Of a stretch of DNA of 38,070 nucleotides, positions 8,207 through 16,879 are shown piece after piece. The stretch is from Anaerolineales bacterium (lineage in GTDB: Bacteria; Chloroflexota; Anaerolineae; Anaerolineales; E44-bin32). The DNA is taken from NCBI GenBank assembly GCA_004376465.1, contig SOJU01000108.1, forward strand, positions 1 to 38,070, written 5' to 3'. Within the stretch, counting starts at the first letter, position 1. Each line of letters opens with the position of its first letter. Both the position numbers and the translations under genes were made by a program. Below the pieces are notes generated by a model. That model searched no databases. It was not told the origin of the DNA and worked only from the letters and a program-made list of their open reading frames with translations.

Positions 8207-8579
8207 ATACTCAATGAAAAATGTGAACTCTATGGAGCCCACGCTTTGTTAAATTGCTCGCCTCACATTTGTAAGTAGATTGAAAGGTTCATCCTCACCA
8301 AAGAATGCTAAGCTAAAATTGCATAGAGAACCATACAGTTGTATCGGAGACAACAGGATATTATTTAAGGAAAGGGTGTCTAGAGAATCGGCGCCAATGA
8401 GCAGCCGACCTGCGCCCCAAAATTCTACCGACAGCCTCCAGATACCTATTATGGACAGCTCTATGTTCTCCTCCTCAAGAGCCCTCGCTGTGACGACGAG
8501 GGCTCTGCTGGCAAATGGACGCACCTTTGACTATAATTCCACTCCACTGGCTTGAGGGGTTCATACGAATTGATCTCTT
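8207..8579. other. Intergenic region before the signalling locus
   Basis: I see no convincing gene here; the open frames on both strands have no ribosome-binding site and no recognisable protein. It contains a 10-base perfect stem at 8478-8506 (arms AGAGCCCTCG and CGAGGGCTCT, loop CTGTGACGA) without a T tract, and a TATAAT at 8532-8537 that could start the downstream operon. Nothing else is recognisable. Confidence 0.6.
8508..8537 (+). promoter_or_regulatory. Possible promoter of the receiver/receptor operon
   Basis: A perfect TATAAT -10 lies at 8532-8537. The best -35 is CTGGCA at 8508-8513 (four of six matches) with an 18-base spacer. It is 42 bases upstream of the first receiver gene and directly downstream of the hairpin at 8478-8506. 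Confidence 0.5.
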
Positions 8580-8957
8580 ATGGTTGATAAATCGCGAACG
8601 ATTCTGTATGTCGAAGATAATCTCGATAACCGCAACCTTGTGAAGCGCATTCTTGAAGCTGCAGGGTTTCAATTTATTGGTACCGATAACGCCGCAGATG
8701 GGATTGCGCTCGCACAGATGCATCAACCTGACTTGATCCTGGTAGATATTAATTTGCCAGAAGTCGACGGGCTGACCATGACTCAGGAATTAAAAGCAGA
8801 TGCGCAGTTTGAAAAAACCCCCATTATCGCCATAACGGCAAACGTAATGCGCGGCGATCGTGAAAGGACCTTAACCGCGGGATGTGATGACTATATTCAA
8901 AAACCTATCGATGTAGACCAACTCCCGAGGCAAATTGCACGCTTCTTGCACCAGTAA
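8580..8957 (+). CDS. Stand-alone response regulator receiver (CheY/DivK-like)
   Basis: The protein is 125 residues, a single receiver domain with no output domain. It shows the acidic pocket VEDN (residues 11-14), phosphoacceptor Asp56 in LILVDINLP, the switch Thr in IAITANVM and the conserved Lys in IQKPID. It should be phosphorylated by a histidine kinase and act by protein-protein contact. Its start is ATG 8580. It is the first gene of a co-directional run that includes a soluble hybrid kinase at 17634-19904, the only kinase in the window and the obvious candidate partner. Confidence 0.92.
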   Translation: MVDKSRTILYVEDNLDNRNLVKRILEAAGFQFIGTDNAADGIALAQMHQPDLILVDINLPEVDGLTMTQELKADAQFEKTPIIAITANVMRGDRERTLTAGCDDYIQKPIDVDQLPRQIARFLHQ

Positions 8958-8993
8958 GACATAATTCGCAGCATCCTTGAGGGGTAGAGCAAA

Positions 8994-9401
8994 GTGACGA
9001 GTGATCCTGAGGAAACAACAATCCTGATCGTCGAAGACAATGTCTCGAATTTTGTCCTTATGGCCCGCTTGCTCGACCATATGGGAGTTCATTGTGAATG
9101 GAAAACCTCCGGCTACGAAGTCGTAGAGTATGCCGACACACTACCTAAGGTCAATCTCATCCTGATGGACATTCGACTACCATACGAGGACGGGTATGAA
9201 GCGCTTCGCAAATTACGCGCCTCGGAGGCATTATGTGACATCCCGGTCGTTGCGGTCACCGCATACGCGAGCGAGGAACAGATGCAGCGATCTCGAGCCG
9301 CAGGATTTGACGGCTTCCTCGGCAAGCCACTCGACCCGGATCGTTTCCCTGCTCAAATACGCCGCATCCTTAATGGTGATCCTGTTTGGGAGATTGAGTA
9401 A
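8994..9401 (+). CDS. Stand-alone response regulator receiver
   Basis: This is a second single-domain receiver of 135 residues. It has acidic pocket VEDN, phosphoacceptor Asp59 in LILMDIRLP, switch Thr in VAVTAYAS and Lys in LGKPLD. No DNA-binding or enzymatic output is attached. The start is GTG 8994, supported by GAGGGG at 8979-8984, nine bases upstream. It ends two bases before the GTG of the next gene, so translation is probably coupled to the first receptor. Pairing with the downstream kinase is inferred from neighbourhood only. Confidence 0.92.
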   Translation: MTSDPEETTILIVEDNVSNFVLMARLLDHMGVHCEWKTSGYEVVEYADTLPKVNLILMDIRLPYEDGYEALRKLRASEALCDIPVVAVTAYASEEQMQRSRAAGFDGFLGKPLDPDRFPAQIRRILNGDPVWEIE

Positions 9402-9403
9402 CT

Positions 9404-11302
9404 GTGGTCAGTCCCGTAACCCATCCACAACCCACTGAGCTGCGTGAGGAACGTGGAAGCCTCATACGTCGGATTCCCTTCCTCATCCTGCCTCTCATCC
9501 TCCTCCCCCTGATTGCCTTGGGCGTTGGTGCATTCCTTAACTCAAGAAATCTTATGCGTGATCAGGCCGCGAGCCAGATGGTCTCGGCTGCGCAGGCACA
9601 GGTCCAGGTCCTGCAGGAATGGACCGACACCAGCGAGCAGCGTCTCCAACTTGGTAGCCAACGAACGACCCTTCGTGAAGCTGCATCCGATTTATTCCGA
9701 CTTCCCGCATCATCCTCCAATTATCGCGCCGCTCAAAATAGCGCCCGTACCGAACTCGAAGATCTCCGCGTGCGTCAGGGCCAGACTCTCTTCTCTGGCG
9801 TGCTCCTTGCTCGCTCTTCCGACGGAACCGTTCTCGCCTCCACCAACCCTGATTGGGAAGGTCAGGCATCCCCCTCCCTCACTATCGATGCCATCGACCC
9901 TCTCGCCCTGGCTACGTATCCTTTCTACGATGACCCGCTCTTCGCACCCGACAATCTCGTCCTGATCTCCAGCGCCCCACTGCGTGCATCCGGCGCCCAG
10001 GAAGGAGATCTGCTGCTCATCGGCGTCAACAGCGATACGCGCCTCGGCAGCCTGCTCGAAGAAATGCAGGTCTTCTGGGAGCAGCGCGGCATCTATCGCG
10101 TCGAGCGCGGTCGGACCTTCGTTCTGCTCGCCCCAGACGTTTTCATTGAACTTCCCCGCTATGCCACCGAACCCGAAGTTGTCAGCGGTCAGTCTCATCC
10201 TGTTTTCACCAGCGCCGTCGATACCCCTTCTGGAACCGTCGAATACACCAACAAAGAAAACGACCTGGTGTTCGCAGCCTATGAGTGGATCCCTGATTGG
10301 GATTTGGGCATCGTCACTGAACTCCCACAATCCGATATCTTCGCAGAGGTGAACGCCCTGGCCCCCTTCACCATCGCCATGATCGTTGGCGCCGCAATCT
10401 TTTCGGTTGTGGTCGTCGGCTTCGTCGCCAACCGCTTTCTGCTACGCCCTCTTCTAAACCTAACGGAGCTTGCGGAACGACTTTCTCGCGGCGATTGGTC
10501 CTTCCGCGTTCCCTCAGACCGTGATGATGAATTCGGCGCACTTGCGTACAGCCTTAACAGCATGGCGGATGAGCTAAACAGTCTTTATCAATCGCTTGAA
10601 GACCGCGTCGAGGAACGCACACGCCAGGTACGCACAGCAGGGGAAGTCGCACGTGCGGTAATATCAATCGCTTCACTTGACGACTTGCTACGGCGCGCAG
10701 TCGACCTCATTCAACAGCAATTTAATTACGATTATGTATCCATTTTTCTAATCGAAGAGGATGGTGACTTCGCTGCGCTCCATGAAGCCACTGGAGAGAT
10801 CGGGAAGGCATTAGCAGCCGAGGGATACATCGTTCCAGTTGGCTCTGCATCGATCATCGGCTGGGTCACAAGCAATAACCAGATGCGTTTAGTAACGGAT
10901 ATTCAAGCAGATGACACAAAACTACGAAGGGATCTCATGACCGACATGCGTTCCGAGTTAGCTGTTCCACTGCAGACCAGTGGTCGCGTGCTCGGCGCGA
11001 TGAACGTGCAGAGCTCCAATTCTGACGAGTTCCGCCCTCAAGATGTGGAAATGTTGCAGACGTTGGCTGATCAATTGAGCGCGGCAATCCTCAATGCTCG
11101 CCTCGCTAAAATATCTGCGATTGCAGCAGATCGAGCACGGTTGGTGAGTGAAATCACGACAGAATTGAGCGGCTCACTGGAGATCGAAGACGTTTTAGAG
11201 AAAGCAGCCAGAGCTTTGCAGCGTGGGTTGGGCAACCCAGAAGTGATTATTAAAATACATGACCAAGAAACCACAGGGCCGTATACAGGACCCGAAATTT
11301 AA
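9404..11302 (+). CDS. Membrane receptor: dCache-like sensor, HAMP, single GAF, no kinase
   Basis: The protein has 632 residues. Order of parts: TM1 about 23-46; extracytoplasmic sensor about 47-316, of Cache type by position and pattern; TM2 about 322-345; HAMP 345-400 with a coiled coil (SLEDRVEERTRQVR); GAF 420-565 with the SELAVPL core; and a tail (570-620) resembling the first helix and strand of another GAF domain. No HisKA, HATPase, GGDEF, EAL or methyl-accepting domain is present. The start is GTG 9404, two bases after the preceding receiver. Its first 415 residues are nearly the same as those of the receptor at 13609. A role as an input module for the separate kinase in this locus is inference. 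Confidence 0.85.
   Translation: MVSPVTHPQPTELREERGSLIRRIPFLILPLILLPLIALGVGAFLNSRNLMRDQAASQMVSAAQAQVQVLQEWTDTSEQRLQLGSQRTTLREAASDLFRLPASSSNYRAAQNSARTELEDLRVRQGQTLFSGVLLARSSDGTVLASTNPDWEGQASPSLTIDAIDPLALATYPFYDDPLFAPDNLVLISSAPLRASGAQEGDLLLIGVNSDTRLGSLLEEMQVFWEQRGIYRVERGRTFVLLAPDVFIELPRYATEPEVVSGQSHPVFTSAVDTPSGTVEYTNKENDLVFAAYEWIPDWDLGIVTELPQSDIFAEVNALAPFTIAMIVGAAIFSVVVVGFVANRFLLRPLLNLTELAERLSRGDWSFRVPSDRDDEFGALAYSLNSMADELNSLYQSLEDRVEERTRQVRTAGEVARAVISIASLDDLLRRAVDLIQQQFNYDYVSIFLIEEDGDFAALHEATGEIGKALAAEGYIVPVGSASIIGWVTSNNQMRLVTDIQADDTKLRRDLMTDMRSELAVPLQTSGRVLGAMNVQSSNSDEFRPQDVEMLQTLADQLSAAILNARLAKISAIAADRARLVSEITTELSGSLEIEDVLEKAARALQRGLGNPEVIIKIHDQETTGPYTGPEI
9418..10650 (+). repeat. Copy 1 of a 1.23-kb duplicated receptor segment
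   Basis: This segment aligns without gaps to 13617-14849 at a constant offset of 4199. It encodes TM1, the sensor domain, TM2, HAMP and the start of the coiled coil. Within it, 10004-10512 (509 bases) is identical to 14203-14711 by direct line-by-line comparison; the flanks differ at scattered positions. Confidence 0.95.
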
Positions 11303-11365
11303 TCCATCTGATTTTGGAGAGATGATCAGCAGTGTTGGTAGAGATGATACGGATGAAGAAACCAT

Positions 11366-13612
11366 ATGATTAATCGCCTACGGGAAGCTATCGCTCCCAC
11401 GTCGCCAGATCCGAACATTGCCCAGCGCCAAATGGTGCTGAATATCGTCTTGCTGGGTTTGGCGATCCCTGGATTACTGTTTGGAACTGTGCTCTTAATC
11501 CTGTGGATTCTTGGCTATGTCCCACCGTCCGGCGCCATTGCTGGATTAGGAGTCCTACCCTTCATCTTGCTCTCTTATTGGCTTGGTCGTCAGGGTCGGT
11601 TGCGAATTGCTGGAATCATACCTACAACTACCGTTTTCATCATCATAGTGGCATCCCTATTCCAGGCAGGAATTGGGCATGCCTCCACAATAGGCATGGC
11701 CATGGTTGTCGCCGCAGCGGGCATCCTGATTGGTACTTGGGCAGCGTCTATTTTTGTTCTGCTGAGTATTCTAGCTTACGTCCTTGCGGGTTGGGCTCAA
11801 AACAGTGGATTAATCTCATCTGCGACCCTCCCACAAGCGACTGTGCTCGCTGATGTATTCGTTCTTGGCTTCGGATTGGCCGTACTTGTTGTTCTCATCT
11901 GGCTTTCTAATCGGGAAATGGCCCGGGCTTTGAGTATGGAGCGCGGGATCAGCGATCAACTACAGGTTCAGAGTCGAGAACTCGAGGAGTTAGTTTCTCA
12001 ACGTACTCGCGTCCTGGAACGTAGGGCACTCCAATTGCAAACGACTGCCGATATCGCCAAACTGTCAACTGAACTCCCAGAACCACAAATGTTGATGTCC
12101 CAGGCGATCGAACTCATCCGCTCCCGCTTCGGTTATTACCACGCCTCTATTTTTATCATGGATGAGACCGGCAACTGGGCCGATCTCACTGCAAGCACAG
12201 GGGAAGCAGGGAGTAAGATGATCGCCAGGCATCACAGGCTTGCTTTGGGCAGCGCAAGCATCATCGGCTGGGTCACAGCCAACCGGCTTCCACGCGTGGC
12301 GCTCGACGTTGAGCAAGACCCCTTCCACTTCAAGAACCTCCTCCTCCCAGAGACACAATCAGAGCTGGCCGTACCTTTGCTCGTTGGACAGCGTCTTCTA
12401 GGAGCTCTCGATGTTCAAAGCATTGAACCGCATGCCTTCGCCGAGGATGATATTCGAGCCCTAGAAGCAATCTCGAGCGAGGTAGCAGTCGCGGTCGATA
12501 GTGCCCGCATCCAGCGCGAGATGCAGGAACATCTTGACCGTATAGAACGCTCTGATCGAGCCGAAACACAAGCTGCTTGGGGACGGATCGCCCGTTCTCG
12601 ATCTGTGCCCATTATCCACCTAAATACAAGCGGCGAAATCGGATCTCCAACTGATGAAGTCTTTCAAGTCATTGAAGATGCCATCATCCAAGACGCTACT
12701 GTCCTCAGCCCAGATGGGCGTGACATCGCCGTCCCAATTCAAGTACGTGGAGAGACCGTCGCGACGCTCGCTGCACGCCGGGCTAAACCTTCTGAACCTT
12801 GGAACGATGAAGAGATTGCCCTGATGGAAGCAGTCGCCAGCCAGTCTGCTCAGGCTTTGGAGGGCGCTCGCCAAAGATCAGAGGAAAGACGTCGAGTCAC
12901 AGAGTTGGAGGTCATCAATCGTATCAGCCAGGCAGTCTCCCAGATGGTGCCTCAAGATACGCTTTTCCGAATCGTTCGTCGTCAGCTCATACAGGCAATT
13001 GGTGATACTGATCTTAAAATTTGCATATTCGATCCCCAAGAAGATCAATTGACGATCTCCTACGATTCACGCCGCTCTGAACCCGCTCGCGCCACTACTG
13101 AGCCTCTCGGGGATGATCTTAGTTCCGTCGTGATCCGTTCCCGCCAACCATTACTGCTCACAGACAATCCAGCCCAGCGAGCAGCAATGCTGGGGGTGAG
13201 CGACTTTGGTGAGGGAATCAAATCTTGGCTGGGTGTGCCCATGCTACTCGGTGATGATATTCTGGGTACGATCATCCTGGAAGATTACGACGAAGACAAC
13301 CGATTCACAGAGGATGATGCCGCGTTGCTGGCGACTGTCGCCAGCCAAGTCGCAGCAGGCATTCAGAATGCCATTTTGCTTGACCAAGTCCAGCGAACAG
13401 CGCGTCGCGAACGTTTGATTCATGAGATCACAAGTAAAGTTCGTCGTGCTCCAGATATGAAATCTATTCTCGCAACGAGCACACGTGAATTGGGCAGAGC
13501 ACTTAACGCAATCCGCTCCACGGTCTCTTTAGGATCAAGCAAGTCCGATGCTGATGACGCCGCACTTGAGAGCGAGGGTGGCATCCTGAATAGTCAGGAT
13601 TCCGAATCATGA
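11366..13612 (+). CDS. Membrane receptor: multi-TM N-terminus, GAF domains, no kinase
   Basis: The protein has 748 residues. About six hydrophobic segments lie between residues 24 and 180, followed by a coiled coil (190-225). Then come GAF1 (228-385, QSELAVPLLVGQRLLGALDVQS), a shortened GAF-like module (400-502, starting AAWGRI and ending around PWNDEEIALMEAVASQ), GAF2 (515-675, KSWLGVPMLLGDDILGTIILED) and a tail (680-720) resembling the start of a GAF domain. There is no recognisable catalytic output domain. The membrane part differs from the dCache type of the two neighbouring receptors and may sense a membrane or small-molecule cue. It starts at ATG 11366, and its stop overlaps the next start by four bases (ATGA). 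Ligand and partner are unknown. Confidence 0.82.
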   Translation: MINRLREAIAPTSPDPNIAQRQMVLNIVLLGLAIPGLLFGTVLLILWILGYVPPSGAIAGLGVLPFILLSYWLGRQGRLRIAGIIPTTTVFIIIVASLFQAGIGHASTIGMAMVVAAAGILIGTWAASIFVLLSILAYVLAGWAQNSGLISSATLPQATVLADVFVLGFGLAVLVVLIWLSNREMARALSMERGISDQLQVQSRELEELVSQRTRVLERRALQLQTTADIAKLSTELPEPQMLMSQAIELIRSRFGYYHASIFIMDETGNWADLTASTGEAGSKMIARHHRLALGSASIIGWVTANRLPRVALDVEQDPFHFKNLLLPETQSELAVPLLVGQRLLGALDVQSIEPHAFAEDDIRALEAISSEVAVAVDSARIQREMQEHLDRIERSDRAETQAAWGRIARSRSVPIIHLNTSGEIGSPTDEVFQVIEDAIIQDATVLSPDGRDIAVPIQVRGETVATLAARRAKPSEPWNDEEIALMEAVASQSAQALEGARQRSEERRRVTELEVINRISQAVSQMVPQDTLFRIVRRQLIQAIGDTDLKICIFDPQEDQLTISYDSRRSEPARATTEPLGDDLSSVVIRSRQPLLLTDNPAQRAAMLGVSDFGEGIKSWLGVPMLLGDDILGTIILEDYDEDNRFTEDDAALLATVASQVAAGIQNAILLDQVQRTARRERLIHEITSKVRRAPDMKSILATSTRELGRALNAIRSTVSLGSSKSDADDAALESEGGILNSQDSES

Positions 13613-16600
13613 TGGAAACCCATCCACAACACACTGAGCAGCCTGAGAAACGTGGAAGTCTCATACGTCGGATTCCCTTCCTCATCCTGCCTCTCATCCT
13701 CATCCCCCTATTTGCCTTGGGGATTGGCGCATTCCTCAGCTCTAGAAATCTTATGGAGGACCAGGCCGCGAGCCAGATGGTCTCGGCTGCACAGGCACAG
13801 GTCCAGGTCCTACAGGAATGGACCGACACCACCGAGCAGCGCCTCCAACTTGGCAGTCAACGAACGGCTCTTCGTGAAGCTGCATCCGATTTACTCCGGC
13901 TTCCCACCTCCTCCTCCAATTATCGCGCCGCTCTAAACAGCGCTCGAACTGAGCTCGAAGATCTCCGCGTGCGTCAGGGCCAGACTCTCTTCTCTGGCGT
14001 GCTCCTTGCTCGCTCTTCCGACGGAACCGTTCTCGCCTCCACCAACCCTGATTGGGAAGGCCAGGCATCCCCCTTCCTCACTCCCGATGCCATCGACCCT
14101 CTCGCCCTGGCTACGTATCCTTTCTACGACGACCCGCTCTTCGCACCCGACAATCTCGTCCTGATCACCAGCTCCCCACTGCGTACATCCGGCGCACAGG
14201 ATGGAGATCTGCTGCTCATCGGCGTCAACAGCGATACGCGCCTCGGCAGCCTGCTCGAAGAAATGCAGGTCTTCTGGGAGCAGCGCGGCATCTATCGCGT
14301 CGAGCGCGGTCGGACCTTCGTTCTGCTCGCCCCAGACGTTTTCATTGAACTTCCCCGCTATGCCACCGAACCCGAAGTTGTCAGCGGTCAGTCTCATCCT
14401 GTTTTCACCAGCGCCGTCGATACCCCTTCTGGAACCGTCGAATACACCAACAAAGAAAACGACCTGGTGTTCGCAGCCTATGAGTGGATCCCTGATTGGG
14501 ATTTGGGCATCGTCACTGAACTCCCACAATCCGATATCTTCGCAGAGGTGAACGCCCTGGCCCCCTTCACCATCGCCATGATCGTTGGCGCCGCAATCTT
14601 TTCGGTTGTGGTCGTCGGCTTCGTCGCCAACCGCTTTCTGCTACGCCCTCTTCTAAACCTAACGGAGCTTGCGGAACGACTTTCTCGCGGCGATTGGTCC
14701 TTCCGCGTTCCGTTAGACCGTGATGACGAAATCGGTACACTTGCTAACAGCCTTAACAGCATGGCAGATGAACTAAACAGCCTTTATCAATCGCTTGAAG
14801 ATCGCGTCGAGGAACGCACACGCCAGGTACGAACAGCATCTGAAGTCGCTCGTGATGCCGTGGCAATCCGTGATGTAGAATCCCTGCTTAGCGAGACAGT
14901 AAATTTGATCACCTCCCGTTTCGGCTTCTACCATGCGGGAGTTTTTCTGCTCGATCGAGAGCGCGAAAACGCTGTATTACGCGCCGCTTCTTCGGAAGGT
15001 GGCAAGCGTATGATCGCAAAAGGATACAGCCTTTCTGTGGGCAAGGTCGGAATCGTCGGCTTTACCACTGGCACAGGGAAGCCCCGCATTGCTCTCGATG
15101 TTGGTGAAGATCAAGTGCACTTTGCCAATCCCGACCTCTCCAAGACACGCTCCGAGATGGCGCTTCCTTTAAGTGCAGGCGACCAAATCATTGGCGCTCT
15201 TGATGTCCAAAGCAAAGATCCGAACGCCTTCGATGATGAGGATATCCTAGTCCTGCAAACAATGGCTGACCAGCTTGCCGTAGCCATCGAAAACGCGCGC
15301 CTCATCGGCGAACTCACCGAGCTATCCGCGAAGAACCGGCAGGTCATCGATGTGTTCACCAGCATAAGTGAACAAACAGACTACGATTCATTGCTCGTCA
15401 AAGCCAGCGAAATCATTCGCGAGATGTTTGATTTCAATCGCGTGATCATTGGGCTCGTTGAAGGCAACGAAATTGTCGTCCGCAGCGCTTCGTCCGCCAA
15501 GGGCGTTCAACCGACACCCACTGGAATCCCTGTCCCCCTCGAGCGCGGCCCTCTTGGACGTGCAGTCGTAACCATGAAACCCGTTACAGCCATCAGCGAG
15601 GATATCCCGGGATCCAGCCAAACCCTCCGTTCCGCCAGCACAACGGTTTCTGTCCCTCTCATCAGCCGCGGTGAAGCTATTGGCGCATTCGCGGTTGAGA
15701 GCGCTGACCTCGATGGTCTAGATTCGCGTGATATTGAGTTCCTCGAACTGATAGCAAATCAGGTTTCGGTTGCGCTCGAAAGCGCCCGCCTATTTGAGGA
15801 AACCCAACTTAGTTTCGAGCAAATCGACAGTCTGTACCGCCGGCAGACTGCAGAATCCTGGGAAGAATTATTCCAAATAATTGAAGATGACAAACAAGCA
15901 TCATTTGCCGAATATACCGGCTCACGCTACCCAGATGCAGTGACGGATGGCGGAGATCCAATGGATGCACCCATCTCTGTGCGAGGTGAAATCGTTGGCA
16001 ACCTCGGGCTTCTCGCAGAACGCCCAGGTGAATGGACCGAAGATGATCGTGAAATCCTGGAAGCCGTTGCGGACGAGGTCGCAAATGCAGTCGAGCAGAT
16101 GCGATTGCTTGAAGAAGTCCAGCTACGTGCTGCCCAATTACAAACGGCAGCTGAGGTCGCACGTGACGCCACCGGTTTGCTCGACACAGAAACGCTTCTA
16201 AAAAGGGCTGTAAGTCTGATCAGCGATCGCTTTGGTTACCCACATGTCGCTGCCTTCTTACTCGACGAGACGCAGAAAATTGCTGAAGTCAGAGCCGCAA
16301 CTGGCGAAGCTGGTGCACAAATGCTCTCTACCGGCTACCAACTGCTTGTGGGCTCGAAAACGATTATTGGCTTCGTCGTGGAAAACGGTGAATACTACCT
16401 GGCATCCGATGTCAACCAGGATGAGCTTTATCAACCCCATCCACTTCTGATAAACATGCGCTCCGAGCTCTCGATCCCACTTATAGTCGGTGAGCAGGTG
16501 CTTGGCGCTCTCGATTTCCAGCACACAAACACTAACGCTTTTAGTTTGGACGATATTTCAGTTCTACAGATCCTCGCGGACCAGCTGGCTGTAGCTGTAC

Positions 16601-16827
16601 AGAATGCCCGCTTGTTCCAGGAAACACTGCGCCGAGTTGAGCGCGAGCAAACAGTACTTGAATTAACCAACGTAATCAGATCTAGCGATGATGTAGAAGG
16701 CATGCTTCAAACTGCCGTGCAAGAAATGCGTCGCGTATTCGGTGCAGAGCGAAGCCGGATTCGATTGCTGGAACAATCCATAACCATGAGTAGCCAACCA
16801 CCTACAGATCGACGAGAAAATAAATAG
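13609..16827 (+). CDS. Large membrane receptor: dCache-like sensor, HAMP, three GAF domains plus one short GAF-like module, no kinase
   Basis: The protein has 1072 residues. TM1 is about 21-44, the extracytoplasmic sensor 45-314, TM2 320-343, and HAMP plus coiled coil 343-410. The cytoplasmic part is GAF1 (415-565), GAF2 (580-730), a compact GAF-like module (747-832, motif SWEEL and EWTEDDREILEAVADEVANA), GAF3 (845-1002) and a final half-GAF tail (1010-1057). Residues 1-413 are nearly the same as in the 632-residue receptor upstream, and part of that region is identical at the DNA level. No kinase, cyclase or methyl-accepting domain is present. ATG 13609 overlaps the preceding stop by four bases. 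A receptor role for the soluble kinase downstream is inferred from gene order. Confidence 0.85.
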   Translation: MMETHPQHTEQPEKRGSLIRRIPFLILPLILIPLFALGIGAFLSSRNLMEDQAASQMVSAAQAQVQVLQEWTDTTEQRLQLGSQRTALREAASDLLRLPTSSSNYRAALNSARTELEDLRVRQGQTLFSGVLLARSSDGTVLASTNPDWEGQASPFLTPDAIDPLALATYPFYDDPLFAPDNLVLITSSPLRTSGAQDGDLLLIGVNSDTRLGSLLEEMQVFWEQRGIYRVERGRTFVLLAPDVFIELPRYATEPEVVSGQSHPVFTSAVDTPSGTVEYTNKENDLVFAAYEWIPDWDLGIVTELPQSDIFAEVNALAPFTIAMIVGAAIFSVVVVGFVANRFLLRPLLNLTELAERLSRGDWSFRVPLDRDDEIGTLANSLNSMADELNSLYQSLEDRVEERTRQVRTASEVARDAVAIRDVESLLSETVNLITSRFGFYHAGVFLLDRERENAVLRAASSEGGKRMIAKGYSLSVGKVGIVGFTTGTGKPRIALDVGEDQVHFANPDLSKTRSEMALPLSAGDQIIGALDVQSKDPNAFDDEDILVLQTMADQLAVAIENARLIGELTELSAKNRQVIDVFTSISEQTDYDSLLVKASEIIREMFDFNRVIIGLVEGNEIVVRSASSAKGVQPTPTGIPVPLERGPLGRAVVTMKPVTAISEDIPGSSQTLRSASTTVSVPLISRGEAIGAFAVESADLDGLDSRDIEFLELIANQVSVALESARLFEETQLSFEQIDSLYRRQTAESWEELFQIIEDDKQASFAEYTGSRYPDAVTDGGDPMDAPISVRGEIVGNLGLLAERPGEWTEDDREILEAVADEVANAVEQMRLLEEVQLRAAQLQTAAEVARDATGLLDTETLLKRAVSLISDRFGYPHVAAFLLDETQKIAEVRAATGEAGAQMLSTGYQLLVGSKTIIGFVVENGEYYLASDVNQDELYQPHPLLINMRSELSIPLIVGEQVLGALDFQHTNTNAFSLDDISVLQILADQLAVAVQNARLFQETLRRVEREQTVLELTNVIRSSDDVEGMLQTAVQEMRRVFGAERSRIRLLEQSITMSSQPPTDRRENK
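13617..14849 (+). repeat. Copy 2 of the 1.23-kb duplicated receptor segment
   Basis: This is the direct repeat partner of 9418-10650 with no insertions or deletions. The identical core is 14203-14711. Confidence 0.95.
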
Positions 16828-16879
16828 AAGCGAAACTGCTTCTGTCTAACATAAGAAACCAACGGGGTGAGGACAACGC

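Noticed and set aside
8280-8555. Open frame of 91 codons upstream of the first receiver gene
   Set aside because: No ribosome-binding site, low-complexity composition unlike the neighbours, and it spans a hairpin and a probable promoter.
9710-10330. Long antisense frame opposite the first receptor (about 206 codons), repeated at 13933-14529
   Set aside because: It is the shadow of the GC-rich sensor-domain codons; it appears twice only because the segment is duplicated, and it has no recognisable protein features.
9404-16827. Possibility that the three receptors are kinases truncated by frameshifts
   Set aside because: I saw no HisKA or HATPase motifs in any frame after the stops; all three end with a similar half-GAF tail, so the lack of a kinase looks native.
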